Assembly: GCA_947626265.1 (NCBI GenBank)
Contig: CANQRM010000001.1
Location: 124,001-188,000 of the forward strand
DNA length: 64,000 bases
Direction of reading: 5' to 3'
DNA from: an uncultured Oscillospiraceae bacterium
Lineage (GTDB): Bacteria; Bacillota; Clostridia; Oscillospirales; Oscillospiraceae
Each line of letters begins with the position of its first letter. Positions within the stretch are counted from its first letter, which is position 1. The position numbers were made by a program, and so were the translations under genes. The notes beneath the pieces are model-generated. The model worked only from the letters and a program-made list of their open reading frames with translations. It was not told the origin of the DNA and did not search any database. Positions 50,715 through 59,454 of this stretch are shown piece by piece.

Positions 50715-51419
50715 ATGGAAGACATCATCCGCCAGGGGCTGGCGGCCCTGGGCGTGCCGGCGGACGGGGCGCAGATCGGGGCCATGGCCCGGTACGGCGC
50801 GCTCCTTTTAAAGGCCAACGAGACCACCAACCTCACCGCCATCACCGAGCCCGCCGCCGCGGCGAGGCTCCACTTCCTGGACAGCGCGGCGCTGATGACC
50901 GTGGCGGACTTTGCCGGGAAAAAGGTCATCGACGTGGGCTCCGGGGCGGGCTTTCCCGGAGTGCCCCTGCGCATCCTGACGCCGGACATGGATTTGACGT
51001 GCCTGGACAGCGTGGGAAAGAAGATGGACTTCGTCCGGGAGGCCTGCGCCGAGCTGGGCCTTGCCGATGTGGAGTGCCTCTGGGGCCGGGCGGAGGAGCT
51101 GCCCCAGCTGCGGGAGAAGTTCGACCTCGCCGTGAGCCGGGCGGTGTCGGAAATGGTGATGCTCTCGGAGCTCTGCCTGCCCCTGGTGAAGGTGGGCGGC
51201 CTCTTCCTTGCCATGAAGGGCCCGGACTGCGATGAAGAGGTCCAAAAGGCGGACTTCGCCGTGAAGGCCCTGGGGGGCCGGGTGCGGGAGATATGCCGCT
51301 ACGATGTGCCCGGCGCGGACGCCGTCCACGCGGTGGTGGTGGTGGAGAAGGTGAAACCCACGCCGGCGCAGTACCCCCGCCGCTGGGCCCAGATCAGGAA
51401 AAAGCCCCTGCTGGGGTGA
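50715..51419 (+). CDS. rsmG: 16S rRNA m7G527 methyltransferase RsmG
   Basis: RsmG (GidB) methylates N7 of G527 in 16S rRNA; its loss gives low-level streptomycin resistance. The 234-residue protein has the SAM-binding motif DVGSGAGFPGVPL (about 75-87), LTCLDSVGKKMDFV and AVSRAVSEM. The family start ALLLKANETTNLTAI (near 28) is also present. The ribosome site GAGGAA is close to the terminator. Typical neighbours mnmG and parA are not found here. Confidence 0.95.
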   Translation: MEDIIRQGLAALGVPADGAQIGAMARYGALLLKANETTNLTAITEPAAAARLHFLDSAALMTVADFAGKKVIDVGSGAGFPGVPLRILTPDMDLTCLDSVGKKMDFVREACAELGLADVECLWGRAEELPQLREKFDLAVSRAVSEMVMLSELCLPLVKVGGLFLAMKGPDCDEEVQKADFAVKALGGRVREICRYDVPGADAVHAVVVVEKVKPTPAQYPRRWAQIRKKPLLG

Positions 51420-51528
51420 GCGAGGGAAAACTTTGTTTTTCTTTAGCCCTTTTCCCCGGCAGGAACGTATAAAGAGATAGAAAACAAACCGCCCCGCAGT
51501 CCCGGGGCATGACGAAAGGAGAACCACA

Positions 51529-51720
51529 ATGGACAACAAGGAAAACAAAATCCCCGCCGAAGAGCTGACGGACGAGGCGCTGGACGAAGTTGCCGGCGGC
51601 GCCAACATGGGCATCCTCAGCACGCCCGGTATCCTGTCCCAGGAGCAGATGGACGAGCTTGTGCAGAAGGTGACTGACCCCGACGCCCCCAAGCCTCAGC
51701 TGACCTCCACCGTAGTGTAA
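51529..51720 (+). CDS. Small peptide with double-glycine-type leader
   Basis: This 63-residue peptide has an AAAGGAG site. Residues 1-24 look like a secretion leader: LTDEALDEVAGG (13-24) fits the bacteriocin pattern L-S/T-x-x-x-L-x-x-I/V-x-G-G, with Leu at -12, Leu at -7, Val at -4 and Gly-Gly at -2/-1. The remaining 39 residues (ANMGILSTPGILSQEQMDEL to TSTVV) have no cysteine, so lanthipeptide or sactipeptide chemistry is unlikely. No peptidase-ABC transporter or modification enzyme lies nearby. A terminator follows at 51729-51757. Export, function and cleavage are all inference. Confidence 0.72.
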   Translation: MDNKENKIPAEELTDEALDEVAGGANMGILSTPGILSQEQMDELVQKVTDPDAPKPQLTSTVV

Positions 51721-51728
51721 CAAAACGA

Positions 51729-51757
51729 ATCCCGCCGGAGCATCGCCCCGGCGGGAT
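51729..51757. terminator. Terminator after the GG-leader peptide and pcrA
   Basis: ATCCCGCCGG and CCGGCGGGAT arms (51729-51738, 51748-51757) with a short loop; GTTTAT follows on the plus strand. It lies between convergent genes. Confidence 0.75.
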
Positions 51758-51771
51758 GTTTATATGATGGC

Positions 51772-54210
51772 TCATATCTTCTTTATGTACCTTGCCGCGG
51801 CCTTGAGCATCAGGCGCTTGAGACCGGCGGCGTCGAACTGGATCTCCACCAGGTGGTCGCCGCCCATGGGCGTCATCTTCACGATGGTGCCGGCGTGGAA
51901 AGCGCTGTGCTCCACCCGGTCCCCCACATGGAAGCTGGCGGCGGGCGCCGCCGCTTTGGGCGCCGGGGGCGCGATGGTCTTCTTGCGGGTCTTCTGCCAG
52001 TCCCGGACGGCGGGGGCAGGGGGCGCGGCCCGTTTGGGGGCAGGGGCAGACCAGCCCGCATCCTCCTCCGGCACGTCGTCAAAATCGAACCAGGCGGAGG
52101 TCTTCAGGTCGGAATAAGGCCGGTCGATGTGCTCCGGCGGTATCTCGTCCACGAAGCGGCTGACCCGATGGGGGGCCGTCTGGCCGAAGACCATCCGCTG
52201 GCGGGCGCTGGTGAGGAAGAGCCGCTTTTTTGCCCGGGTGATGGCAACGTAGGCGAGCCTGCGCTCCTCCTCCATCTGTTCGCTCTCGCCGATGGCCTGC
52301 AGGGAGGGAAAGACCCCCTCCTCCATCCCCACCACGAACACGGTGGGAAATTCCAGCCCCTTGGCGGAGTGGATGGTCATGAGGGTGACGGTGTTCTCGT
52401 CCAGGTCCACCGCCTGCAGGTCGGTATAGAGGCTCACCTCGTCCAGGAACCCGGCCAGGGTGTCGTCCCCGCTCTCCCGGACGTGGGTCACGATGAAGTT
52501 TTTCAGCTCCCGGACGTTTTCCAGCTTGTTGGCCGCCTCGTCGGTGCGGGCACTCTCCAGCATGGCGGCGTAGCCGGTCTTCTCCAAAAGCGCGTCATAT
52601 AATGCCTCCAGCCCCTCATTATGGGCCGTGGAGGAAAGGCCGTTCATCATCTCTACGAAGGGTTTCAGTTTCCCCGCGCTCTTGGCAAGCTCCGGGAAGG
52701 CCTCGGCCATGGATATGACGGTGAACAGCGGCAGACCGTTTTCCTCCGCGATGCCCCGGGCCCGCTCCACGGTGGTATTGCCGATGCCCCGGGCGGGGAC
52801 GTTGATGATGCGGGAAAGGCGCAGGTCGTCCGCGGGGTTCAGGAGCACGAAGAAATAGGCCATCAGGTCCTTGATCTCCGCCCGCTCAAAGAAGGGGTTG
52901 CCCTTCACGATGCGGGGGCGGATGCCATGGCGCAGGAAGGCCTGCTCCAATGCCCGGGACTGGGCGTTCAGGCGGTACAGCACCGCGTGGTCCCGGAGGT
53001 TATCCCCCCGGTCCACCGCCTGCAGCACCTGCCGCACCACGTACTGGGCCTCGTCGTCCTCGTTTTTCGCTATGTACAGGGTGATGCGGTCCCCGTCCCC
53101 GGCGTCGGTCCAGAGCTTCTTGCCCTTGCGGCCCTTATTGTTCGCCACCACCGCGTTGGCGGCGTCCAGGATATGGGCCGTGGAGCGGTAGTTCTGCTCC
53201 AGGCGGATGACCCGGGCGTGGTCGTACTGGTCCTCGAAGGACAGGATGTTCTCGATGGTGGCGCCCCGGAAGGCATAAATGGACTGGTCGTCGTCGCCCA
53301 CTACGCATATATTCTGATGGCCCCCCGCCAGGAGCGTGGCCATCATGTACTGCAGGTTGTTGGTGTCCTGGTACTCGTCGATGAGCACGTATTTGAACTT
53401 GCGCTGGTACCGCTCCCGGGCCTCGGGGAATTCCCGCAGAATGCGCACGGTGTTGTAGAGAAGGTCGTCGAAGTCCATGGCCCCGGCCTCCATGAGCCGC
53501 TTTGCATAGGCCTCGTAGAGCTTCGCCGCCCCCTGCATGCGAAAGTCCCCGGACTTCTCCGCCGCCCGGGCGAACATGGCCGGGGTCTGAAGCCGGTTGC
53601 GGGCCTGGTCGAAGCAGTTGGCGGCCCACCGGGGCGGGTAGACCTTTTCGTCCATGTTCTCGTCCTTGAGGATGCGCTTGATGACGGCGATGCGGTCCGC
53701 CTCGTCGTAGATGGTGAAGCTGTCGGGATAGCCCAGAAGGGGGGCTTCCTTCCGCAGGATGCGCACGCAGGCGGAGTGGAAGGTCTTGGCCCAGATATCC
53801 TCCGCCGTCTCGCCCAGCATGGCGTTCAGCCGGTCCTTGAGCTCCCCGGCGGCCTTGTTGGTGAAGGTGATGGCGAGTATCTGCCAGGGCGCCACCGGGT
53901 CCAGGGCCGCGGCCTCCTCCGCCTCCCGCTTCAGGCTCTCGTCTCCCGCCAGGTACCGGCGCATGACGTCCAGCTTCTCCCCGTTCGCGTCGGGGGGAAG
54001 CTCATTGCTGTCGGAGGCCCGGCCGTATTTCATGAGGTTCGCGATACGGTTGATGAGCACCGTTGTCTTGCCGCTGCCGGCCCCGGCCAGTATCAAAAGG
54101 GGCCCCTCCGTGGCCATGACGGCCTCCTTCTGCTTGGCGTTCAGCCGGGGGAAGTTCTTCGCGATGACCTTCCGCCGGGCGTCTATGTAGTTTTTCGTAA
54201 AATCGTCCAT
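51772..54210 (-). CDS. pcrA: ATP-dependent DNA helicase PcrA/UvrD
   Basis: PcrA is the Gram-positive UvrD-type superfamily 1 helicase used in repair and plasmid replication. The 812-residue protein has motif I GAGSGKTT (near 43), ITFTNKAAGELKDRL (Ia), DEYQDTNNLQ (II, near 280), VVGDDDQSIYAFRGA (III), LEQNYRST (IV), TIHSAKGLEFPTVF (V) and RLAYVAITRAKKRLF (VI). The C-terminus has a PcrA-type tail with a Pro/Ala linker and a Tudor-like fold (VGDRVEHSAFHAGTIVKM). It is monocistronic. Confidence 0.96.
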   Translation of the reverse strand: MDDFTKNYIDARRKVIAKNFPRLNAKQKEAVMATEGPLLILAGAGSGKTTVLINRIANLMKYGRASDSNELPPDANGEKLDVMRRYLAGDESLKREAEEAAALDPVAPWQILAITFTNKAAGELKDRLNAMLGETAEDIWAKTFHSACVRILRKEAPLLGYPDSFTIYDEADRIAVIKRILKDENMDEKVYPPRWAANCFDQARNRLQTPAMFARAAEKSGDFRMQGAAKLYEAYAKRLMEAGAMDFDDLLYNTVRILREFPEARERYQRKFKYVLIDEYQDTNNLQYMMATLLAGGHQNICVVGDDDQSIYAFRGATIENILSFEDQYDHARVIRLEQNYRSTAHILDAANAVVANNKGRKGKKLWTDAGDGDRITLYIAKNEDDEAQYVVRQVLQAVDRGDNLRDHAVLYRLNAQSRALEQAFLRHGIRPRIVKGNPFFERAEIKDLMAYFFVLLNPADDLRLSRIINVPARGIGNTTVERARGIAEENGLPLFTVISMAEAFPELAKSAGKLKPFVEMMNGLSSTAHNEGLEALYDALLEKTGYAAMLESARTDEAANKLENVRELKNFIVTHVRESGDDTLAGFLDEVSLYTDLQAVDLDENTVTLMTIHSAKGLEFPTVFVVGMEEGVFPSLQAIGESEQMEEERRLAYVAITRAKKRLFLTSARQRMVFGQTAPHRVSRFVDEIPPEHIDRPYSDLKTSAWFDFDDVPEEDAGWSAPAPKRAAPPAPAVRDWQKTRKKTIAPPAPKAAAPAASFHVGDRVEHSAFHAGTIVKMTPMGGDHLVEIQFDAAGLKRLMLKAAARYIKKI

Positions 54211-54229
54211 GGGGAGAGTATAGCATAAA

Positions 54230-54260
54230 ACCCGGCGGGAGGAAAGACCTTCCGCCGGGT
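54230..54260 (-). terminator. Terminator of the DUF4234 gene
   Basis: ACCCGGCGG and CCGCCGGGT arms (54230-54238, 54252-54260), with a short inner AGG/CCT pairing. On the minus strand TTTTATGC follows, just before pcrA. Confidence 0.7.
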
Positions 54261-54282
54261 CGGGATTTATTTGGCGCGGCTT

Positions 54283-54714
54283 TTAGCCGTGGGTGTTGTA
54301 GTGCAGGGAGAGCATGTTCATGGCCTTGAATAGTTTGTGGCAGTAGATGAACGGGCCGACGACGATGAGCGTGCCGAAAAAGCCCCAGCCCCAAAAGGTG
54401 CCGGCGCCAAAGCGGTAATAGACGCCACGCCTTTTGAGCTCGCCGCCGATGCGCGCCGATATCCTGTGATACCATACGAGATAACCGATGCCCGCCGTGA
54501 GCCACCCCACGAGAAAAAAGAGCAGGCAGTAGTGCATGGTCCGCTTCCCGTCGTACCGCCCGGCGATGACGTTGATATCGGTGGAGATGGATGAAAACAG
54601 CACGATCCCGTATATCCCGAAGGTGATGAGGGAGAGCAGTATGTACTTCAGCAGCCCCCGGTTCGTCTTCAGCTGTCCCACCGGCGCCTGGGAAGGATGA
54701 TAGGTCTGATCCAT
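54283..54714 (-). CDS. DUF4234-family membrane protein
   Basis: This 143-residue protein has three hydrophobic helices. The conserved motif NRGLLKYILLSLITFGIYGI (residues 19-38) and DINVIAGRYDGKRTMHYC mark the DUF4234 family, widespread in gut clostridia. Cytoplasmic and outer loops are short. The role is not known. It lies 22 bp after the lipoprotein gene that precedes it, and both are probably co-transcribed. Confidence 0.88.
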   Translation of the reverse strand: MDQTYHPSQAPVGQLKTNRGLLKYILLSLITFGIYGIVLFSSISTDINVIAGRYDGKRTMHYCLLFFLVGWLTAGIGYLVWYHRISARIGGELKRRGVYYRFGAGTFWGWGFFGTLIVVGPFIYCHKLFKAMNMLSLHYNTHG

Positions 54715-54736
54715 GGTTACCTCCTTGATGACAGAC

Positions 54737-55246
54737 TTAGCTCGCCACTTCCAAAAGCATCTGGTCGATCCGCAGCATCGCCTGAGTAAAGTATATTGTC
54801 TCCGCGTCGGTCAGGTCTGCATCCTCCAGGTCGTCCAGCTTCTGCATGTACTCGGTATACTTTTCCAGGAAGGAAAGATAATCGGTCAATGCGCCGATGT
54901 TCGAGGCATCGTAGCTCTTCATGAAATCCACGTATTCACGGAAAAACTCCTCGTAAGTGTCGATAGACTCTTTGATCTCCGGCCGGATGTCTGCGTCAGA
55001 AGCGGCGGCCGCTTCGGCCTCCTCAGGAGCTGCCGTCGGCTCCGGTGCATCTGTCGGTTCAGGATCGGGCTCCGACGCGCCGCTCAGCTTGTCCCCCAGG
55101 CCGCTCAGTTTATCCCCCAGATTTTCGGCCCCGGCCTCGATGCGGTCGGCGGCGCTGCTGATCTTCTCCTCCAGGTCCTTCCCGTCGCAGCCCGTCAGGG
55201 CCAGGACCAGGACAAGCGCAAGAATGATCGCCGTCACTTTTTTCAT
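54737..55246 (-). CDS. Lipoprotein, DUF6591-like
   Basis: This 169-residue lipoprotein has a lipobox LALTGC with Cys near residue 20. ATG 55246 has GGAGAG at the right distance; the open frame further upstream has no ribosome site. After the Cys, GDKLSGLGDKLSGASEP is a helical linker with two direct GDKLSG units. An acidic Ala/Glu stretch precedes a helical domain (PEIKESIDTYEEFFREYVDF, FLEKYTEYMQKLDDLEDA). Homologous lipoproteins in clostridia are annotated DUF6591; the function is unknown. Confidence 0.83.
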   Translation of the reverse strand: MKKVTAIILALVLVLALTGCDGKDLEEKISSAADRIEAGAENLGDKLSGLGDKLSGASEPDPEPTDAPEPTAAPEEAEAAAASDADIRPEIKESIDTYEEFFREYVDFMKSYDASNIGALTDYLSFLEKYTEYMQKLDDLEDADLTDAETIYFTQAMLRIDQMLLEVAS

Positions 55247-55339
55247 GTTCTTCTCTCCTTTTTGTTTTTTCTTCGGCAGTACCGGCCCGGGGACAGGGGT
55301 GGCCTGCCCCCGGACTTTCCCGCCGAGATAAACAAAAGC

Positions 55340-55365
55340 GGTGCAGGGAATCACTTCCCTACACC
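55340..55365. repeat. Palindrome C1
   Basis: GGTGCAGGGAA and TTCCCTACACC arms with a four-base spacer, one mismatch. It has no T-run and lies in the 456-bp gap between the lipoprotein and MATE genes. Confidence 0.6.
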
Positions 55366-55476
55366 ACAAAAGCCACACAGCCCCGTATTGGCCGCTCTTG
55401 TGTTTCCACGCAAAAACGGATATAATACGAAACGGTGCAGTTATTCTGCTGTGTGGGAGCCGACACTCCTGCATAG

Positions 55477-55507
55477 GGGCGTAGGGTGTTGCGACCACCC
55501 TGCGCCC
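55477..55507. repeat. Palindrome C2
   Basis: GGGCGTAGGGTG and CACCCTGCGCCC arms (one G.T-type mismatch) around a seven-base spacer. It is upstream of both flanking genes. Similar short GC-rich palindromes are frequent in gut Firmicutes intergenic DNA. Confidence 0.6.
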
Positions 55508-55592
55508 TGCCTTCATTTATCTCGCACTCTTATTATATCGCCCATACCTCCTTTACGCAAGCTGTTTTTTCCGGGGTCCGACACCCCCGTCT

Positions 55593-55653
55593 TTTAAGCC
55601 CTTGTTTTTTGCGCGAGGGTTATTTCATTTAAGCCCTTGTTTTTCACGCGAGG
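55593..55653 (+). repeat. Tandem direct repeat at the MATE promoter
   Basis: TTTAAGCCCTTGTTTTTTGC at 55593 and a near copy at 55628 (TTTAAGCCCTTGTTTTTCAC), each about 26 bp and ending in GCGAGG. The second contains the -35 box of the MATE promoter. Confidence 0.75.
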
Positions 55654-55665
55654 TGACTCTATAAT
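55637..55665 (+). promoter_or_regulatory. Promoter of the MATE transporter gene
   Basis: TTGTTT (55637-55642), 17-base spacer, TATAAT (55660-55665), 38 bp before the GTG start. Confidence 0.7.
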
Positions 55666-55702
55666 AGCTTTTGCGCTATTAAACGGAGAGGAGGCGGCGG
55701 GC

Positions 55703-57031
55703 GTGTTCACGAAAAAAGAGATACGGGCGCTGCTGTGGCCCCTCATATTGGAGCAGGTGCTCACCGGGCTCATGGGCGTGGCGGACACGTTCATGGTGTC
55801 CAACGTGGGCGAGGCGGCCATCTCCGGGGTGGCGCTGGTGGACTCGCTCAATATGCTCATCGTCTACTTCTTCTCCGCCCTGGCCGCCGGCGGCACCATC
55901 GTCTGCTCCCAGTACATCGGCCAGGACGATAAGCTCCAGGCCAACCGGGCCTCCGCCCAGGTGCTGAGCGCGTCCTTCGGCCTGTCCATGGCCTGCTGCC
56001 TGGTGCTGGCCCCCCTGCGCCGGCCGGTGCTGGGGCTCATCTTCGGCACGGTGGAGCCTGCCGTCATGGATTCGGCGGATGTGTATCTGCTGGTGACGGC
56101 GCTGAGCTACCCGTTTTTGGCCCTCTATACCGCCAGCGCGGCCCTGTTCCGGGCCACCGGCGACTCCCGCCGGCCCATGATCGTGGCCCTGGTGGCGGAT
56201 GTGCTGAACATCATCGGCAACGCCATATTGATTTTCGGCTGCGGCATGGGGGTGCTGGGGGCGGCCCTGGCGACGCTGGCAAGCCGCATCGTCAGCGCCG
56301 CGGTGATGCTCCGTTTCCAGGCCCGGCCCGGGCAGGTCATCTCCCTTGGAAAGCTGAGCTCTTTCCGGCCCGACGGGACCATGCTCCGGCGTATCCTGCG
56401 CCTTGGCATCCCCTCGGCCATTGAAAACGGCATGTTCCAGTTCGGCAAGCTGGTGGTCCAGTCCACGGTGTCCGTGCTGGGCACCACGGCCATCGCCTCC
56501 CAGGCCATCATCGCGGTCATGGACTCCTGCTGCGGCATGCCCGGCCAGGCCATCGGCATCGGCCTTCTCACCGTGGCGGGCCAGTGCATGGGCCGGGGCC
56601 GGCCCGACGAGGCCAAAAAGTACATGATATACTTCACCAAGATATCCACCGTGGTGGTGCTCATCTCCGGCGGTATCATCAGCGCCGGGGCGCCGCTCAT
56701 TACGAAGCTCACGGCCCTTTCCCCCGAGGGGCGGGCGCTGACCTGCCAGATCACCTGGTTCGTATCCGCCATGCGGCTGATATTGTGGCCCATGGCCTTC
56801 ACCCTGCCCAACGGCCTGCGGGCCGCCGGGGACGTGTCCTTCACCATGTGGGTGGGCACCGTCAGCATGTGGACGCTGCGGGTGGGCCTTTCCTGGTACC
56901 TGTGCCGGTACACCGGCGTGGGTCTCTGGGGCATATGGTTCGGCTGGTGCGCCGACTGGGTGCTCCGGGGGGCCTGCTTCGTGTGGCGCCTCCGGTCCAA
57001 CAAGTGGCAGGACCACAACGTGCTGGCATAA
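55703..57031 (+). CDS. MATE-family efflux transporter
   Basis: This 442-residue polytopic protein has about 12 helices and exports drugs or metabolites by Na+ or H+ antiport. Typical motifs are LEQVLTGLMGVADTFMVS (near residue 16), AALFRATGDSRRPMIVAL (near 152) and GLRAAGDVSFTMWVG (near 372). The start is GTG at 55703, chosen for GGAGAGGAGG 8 bases upstream; a frame extending upstream begins within the promoter. It is monocistronic with a strong terminator. Confidence 0.9.
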   Translation: MFTKKEIRALLWPLILEQVLTGLMGVADTFMVSNVGEAAISGVALVDSLNMLIVYFFSALAAGGTIVCSQYIGQDDKLQANRASAQVLSASFGLSMACCLVLAPLRRPVLGLIFGTVEPAVMDSADVYLLVTALSYPFLALYTASAALFRATGDSRRPMIVALVADVLNIIGNAILIFGCGMGVLGAALATLASRIVSAAVMLRFQARPGQVISLGKLSSFRPDGTMLRRILRLGIPSAIENGMFQFGKLVVQSTVSVLGTTAIASQAIIAVMDSCCGMPGQAIGIGLLTVAGQCMGRGRPDEAKKYMIYFTKISTVVVLISGGIISAGAPLITKLTALSPEGRALTCQITWFVSAMRLILWPMAFTLPNGLRAAGDVSFTMWVGTVSMWTLRVGLSWYLCRYTGVGLWGIWFGWCADWVLRGACFVWRLRSNKWQDHNVLA

Positions 57032-57035
57032 GAAA

Positions 57036-57060
57036 AAAGAGCCGCCCGGGGCGGCTCTTT
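57036..57060. terminator. Bidirectional terminator
   Basis: An 11-bp perfect stem, AAAGAGCCGCC/GGCGGCTCTTT, with a three-base loop between the convergent MATE and regulator genes. TCATTTTC follows on the plus strand. Confidence 0.85.
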
Positions 57061-57085
57061 TCATTTTCATGGAAATGCGCTATAC

Positions 57086-57508
57086 TTATTTCTGCCCGGC
57101 GTGGGCCCGCTCGTGGGCGGCCCGGTCAAGGTCAGCGGTGACGCCGTGCTCGGCCATGTGGGCCTGGATGCAGCGGAAGGTCTCGTCGGACAGGTCGTGC
57201 TCTATCTTACAGGCATCCCGGTAGGCCGTGTCCTTGTCCACCCCAAGGCTCATGAGCACCGCCGCGATGGTCTCGTGGCGCTCGTAGATGCGCCTGGCGA
57301 TGGCAAGGCCCTTGTCCTCCAGGTAGAGGAGCCGGTCCTCGTCCCGGCGGATGTAGCCGTTTTCCTCCAGCTGTTTCATGGCCACGCTGACGGAGGGCTT
57401 GGAGTAGCCCAGGGAGTTGGCCACGTCGATGGAGCGGACAACGCCTTTTTCCTGGCCGATCATATAGATGGCCTCCAGATAATCCTCCGCGGATTCGTGG
57501 ATATTCAC
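57086..57508 (-). CDS. DtxR/MntR-family metal-dependent regulator
   Basis: This 140-residue regulator of the DtxR family has a winged HTH (SIDVANSLGYSKPSVSVAMK, residues 26-45) and a metal-binding/dimerisation domain (YERHETIAAVLMSLGVD, KIEHDLSDETFRCIQAHM). The His and Glu ligands match the manganese sensor MntR more than iron-sensing DtxR/IdeR. The protein has no SH3 domain, which also fits MntR. The start is GTG with AGGGGG upstream. No metal transporter is adjacent. Confidence 0.88.
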   Translation of the reverse strand: MNIHESAEDYLEAIYMIGQEKGVVRSIDVANSLGYSKPSVSVAMKQLEENGYIRRDEDRLLYLEDKGLAIARRIYERHETIAAVLMSLGVDKDTAYRDACKIEHDLSDETFRCIQAHMAEHGVTADLDRAAHERAHAGQK

Positions 57509-57540
57509 GCGCGCACCCCCTGTTCCTGATAGTTTAATTT

Positions 57541-57569
57541 ATTGTATCATACCCATTGGAAAATTACAA
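57541..57569 (-). promoter_or_regulatory. Promoter of the DtxR/MntR-type regulator
   Basis: Minus strand: TTGTAA (57569-57564), 17-base spacer, TACAAT (57546-57541). The gap shared with the divergent cca gene is only 73 bp. Confidence 0.65.
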
Positions 57570-57581
57570 GCGAGGCATGCC

Positions 57582-58922
57582 ATGACCAACATCCCCACCC
57601 CCATCGAAACGCTGCTCGGCGCCCTGCGGGCGGCGGGCTATGAGGCGTACCCGGTGGGGGGCTGCGTCCGGGACAGCCTCATGGGCCGCGTCCCGGCTGA
57701 CTGGGACCTGTGCACCAGCGCATTGCCCCGCGAGACGGAGGCGGTCTTCGCCGGGTACCGGCTCATCGAGACGGGCCTCAGGCACGGCACCGTCGCGGTG
57801 CTGACGGACATGGGCCCCGTGGAGATCACCACCTTCCGCACAGACGGGACCTATGCCGACGGCCGCCACCCGGACGCGGTCACCTTCGTGCCGGACGTCC
57901 GGGAGGACCTGGCCCGGCGGGACTTCACCGTGAACGCCATGGCCCTGGCCCCGGACGGGACGGTGATCGACCCCTTCGGGGGCCGGGAGGACCTGGCCAA
58001 CCGGGTCATCCGCTGCGTGGGGGAGCCGGACGCCCGCTTTCATGAGGACGGGCTTCGCATATTGCGGGCGCTGCGGTTCGCCTCCAAGCTGGACTTTGAA
58101 ATAGAGTCCGCCACGGCCCGAAGCGTTCTCGCGGACCGGGCCCTGCTGGACGGCATATCCCGGGAGCGGGTGCTCTCGGAGCTCAGGGGCCTGCTCATGG
58201 GCCCCGGGGCGGGGCGGGTGCTGCGGGACTTTGCCCCGGTCGTCTTCCAGGTCATCCCGGAGTTGGCCGCCTCGGCGGGTTTTGAGCAGCACAACCCCTA
58301 TCACATCCACGACGTGTGGACCCACACCACCATGGCGGTGGACGCTTCTCCCCGGGACGAGGTGCTGCGCCTTACCATGCTGCTGCACGACGTGGCGAAG
58401 CCGGAGAAGTTCTTCACCGACGAGAAGGGCGCGGGCCATTTCTACGGCCACGCCCAGGCGGGGGCGGAGACGGCGGACAATATCCTGCGCAGGCTCAAGT
58501 GTGACAACGACACCCGCCGGACGGTGGTCACCCTCATCGACAGCCACGACATCCAGCCGCCCCAGACCCCCCGGGCCATGAGAAGGCTCCTGGCAAAGGT
58601 GGGGGAGGAAAGGGTGCGGCAGCTTCTCGCCTGCTGGCGGGCGGACCAGTCCGACCGGGCGGCGGACATCATGGCCCGGAACATGCCCATGATCGACGGG
58701 GCGGAGGGGCTGTTGGAAGAGGTCCTCAGCGAAAAGGCCTGCCTCTCGGTGAAGAGCCTCGCGGTGAACGGCCGGGACATCCTGGCCCTGGGCGTGGAAA
58801 AAGGCCCGGAAGTGGGGCGGATATTGGAGGCGCTGTTCGCTCTGGTGCTGGACGGGGCTCTGCCCGACCGGCGGGAGGAGCTGCTGGCAAAGGCGGCGGA
58901 GCTGGCGGCGGAGGGGAAATAA
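57582..58922 (+). CDS. cca: CCA-adding tRNA nucleotidyltransferase
   Basis: This enzyme builds or repairs the 3' CCA end of tRNA. The 446-residue protein has the class II nucleotidyltransferase head with [13 protein letters not shown] (near 22) and the catalytic DWDLCTSA (near residue 39), then [11 protein letters not shown] (near 113). [12 protein letters not shown] and [15 protein letters not shown] follow. A HD domain lies near 260 ([11 protein letters not shown]), as in some bacterial CCA enzymes. A modest GAGG site precedes the ATG. Confidence 0.95.
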   Translation: MTNIPTPIETLLGALRAAGYEAYPVGGCVRDSLMGRVPADWDLCTSALPRETEAVFAGYRLIETGLRHGTVAVLTDMGPVEITTFRTDGTYADGRHPDAVTFVPDVREDLARRDFTVNAMALAPDGTVIDPFGGREDLANRVIRCVGEPDARFHEDGLRILRALRFASKLDFEIESATARSVLADRALLDGISRERVLSELRGLLMGPGAGRVLRDFAPVVFQVIPELAASAGFEQHNPYHIHDVWTHTTMAVDASPRDEVLRLTMLLHDVAKPEKFFTDEKGAGHFYGHAQAGAETADNILRRLKCDNDTRRTVVTLIDSHDIQPPQTPRAMRRLLAKVGEERVRQLLACWRADQSDRAADIMARNMPMIDGAEGLLEEVLSEKACLSVKSLAVNGRDILALGVEKGPEVGRILEALFALVLDGALPDRREELLAKAAELAAEGK

Positions 58923-58999
58923 AATACGCCTTTTTTCGACAGAGTTTTCACACACATTTTCGGCGGCAGAAAAACATGGGATAAATGTGCATATTTTGC

Positions 59000-59028
59000 T
59001 TGCCTTTTTTGAAGAAGGTATATATAAT
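59000..59028 (+). promoter_or_regulatory. Promoter of the basic coiled-coil gene
   Basis: TTGCCT (59000-59005), 17-base spacer, TATAAT (59023-59028), 41 bp before the ATG. The 147-bp gap after cca is AT-rich. Confidence 0.7.
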
Positions 59029-59069
59029 ATATCCGTAATTCATCTTATTTCCACAGGAGGAAAAATACT

Positions 59070-59405
59070 ATGCCCAGACCCAAGGGAAGCAAGAACAAGA
59101 AGTCCATCGCCTCTGTGGCGAAGGTGGAAGAAAAGCTGGCCGCTCAGGAAGCCCTGAAAAAGACCCTGGAGGCCGAGCAGGCGGACATCCTGGCCGCCAT
59201 CGAGAAACAGAAGCAGCTTCTGAAGGCCAAGAAGAAGGAGCTGCGGGCTGTGGAGAAGTCCATCCTGACCCTGGAGCAGAAGAAGGTGGAGGCCGCCGCC
59301 ATCGAGACCGCCGTGGCCCAGAAGGCGGAGATCGAGAAAGTGGTGACAAAGCTTGTCAGCAGCGGAAAGTCCGCCGACGACATCCTGGAGATGCTGAAAA
59401 AATAA
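59070..59405 (+). CDS. Basic coiled-coil protein with AT-hook-like start
   Basis: This 111-residue protein begins PRPKGSKNKKS (residues 2-12), close to an AT-hook (R-P-K/R-G), followed by one long coiled coil to about residue 95 and a short C-terminal helix, SSGKSADDILEMLKK. It is rich in Lys, Ala and Glu and has no cysteine. A strong AGGAGG site and a good promoter suggest it is well expressed. Related small proteins occur in clostridia, with unknown function. A role on DNA or nucleoid is suggested by the start, but is inference. Confidence 0.75.
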   Translation: MPRPKGSKNKKSIASVAKVEEKLAAQEALKKTLEAEQADILAAIEKQKQLLKAKKKELRAVEKSILTLEQKKVEAAAIETAVAQKAEIEKVVTKLVSSGKSADDILEMLKK

Positions 59406-59418
59406 ACCGTCCCCTCAT

Positions 59419-59449
59419 CCGGCCGGCTGTATCGCCGGCCGGTATTTTT
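59419..59449 (+). terminator. Terminator of the basic coiled-coil gene
   Basis: CCGGCCGGC and GCCGGCCGG arms (59419-59427, 59434-59442), then TATTTTTA. Confidence 0.85.
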
Positions 59450-59454
59450 ATCGT

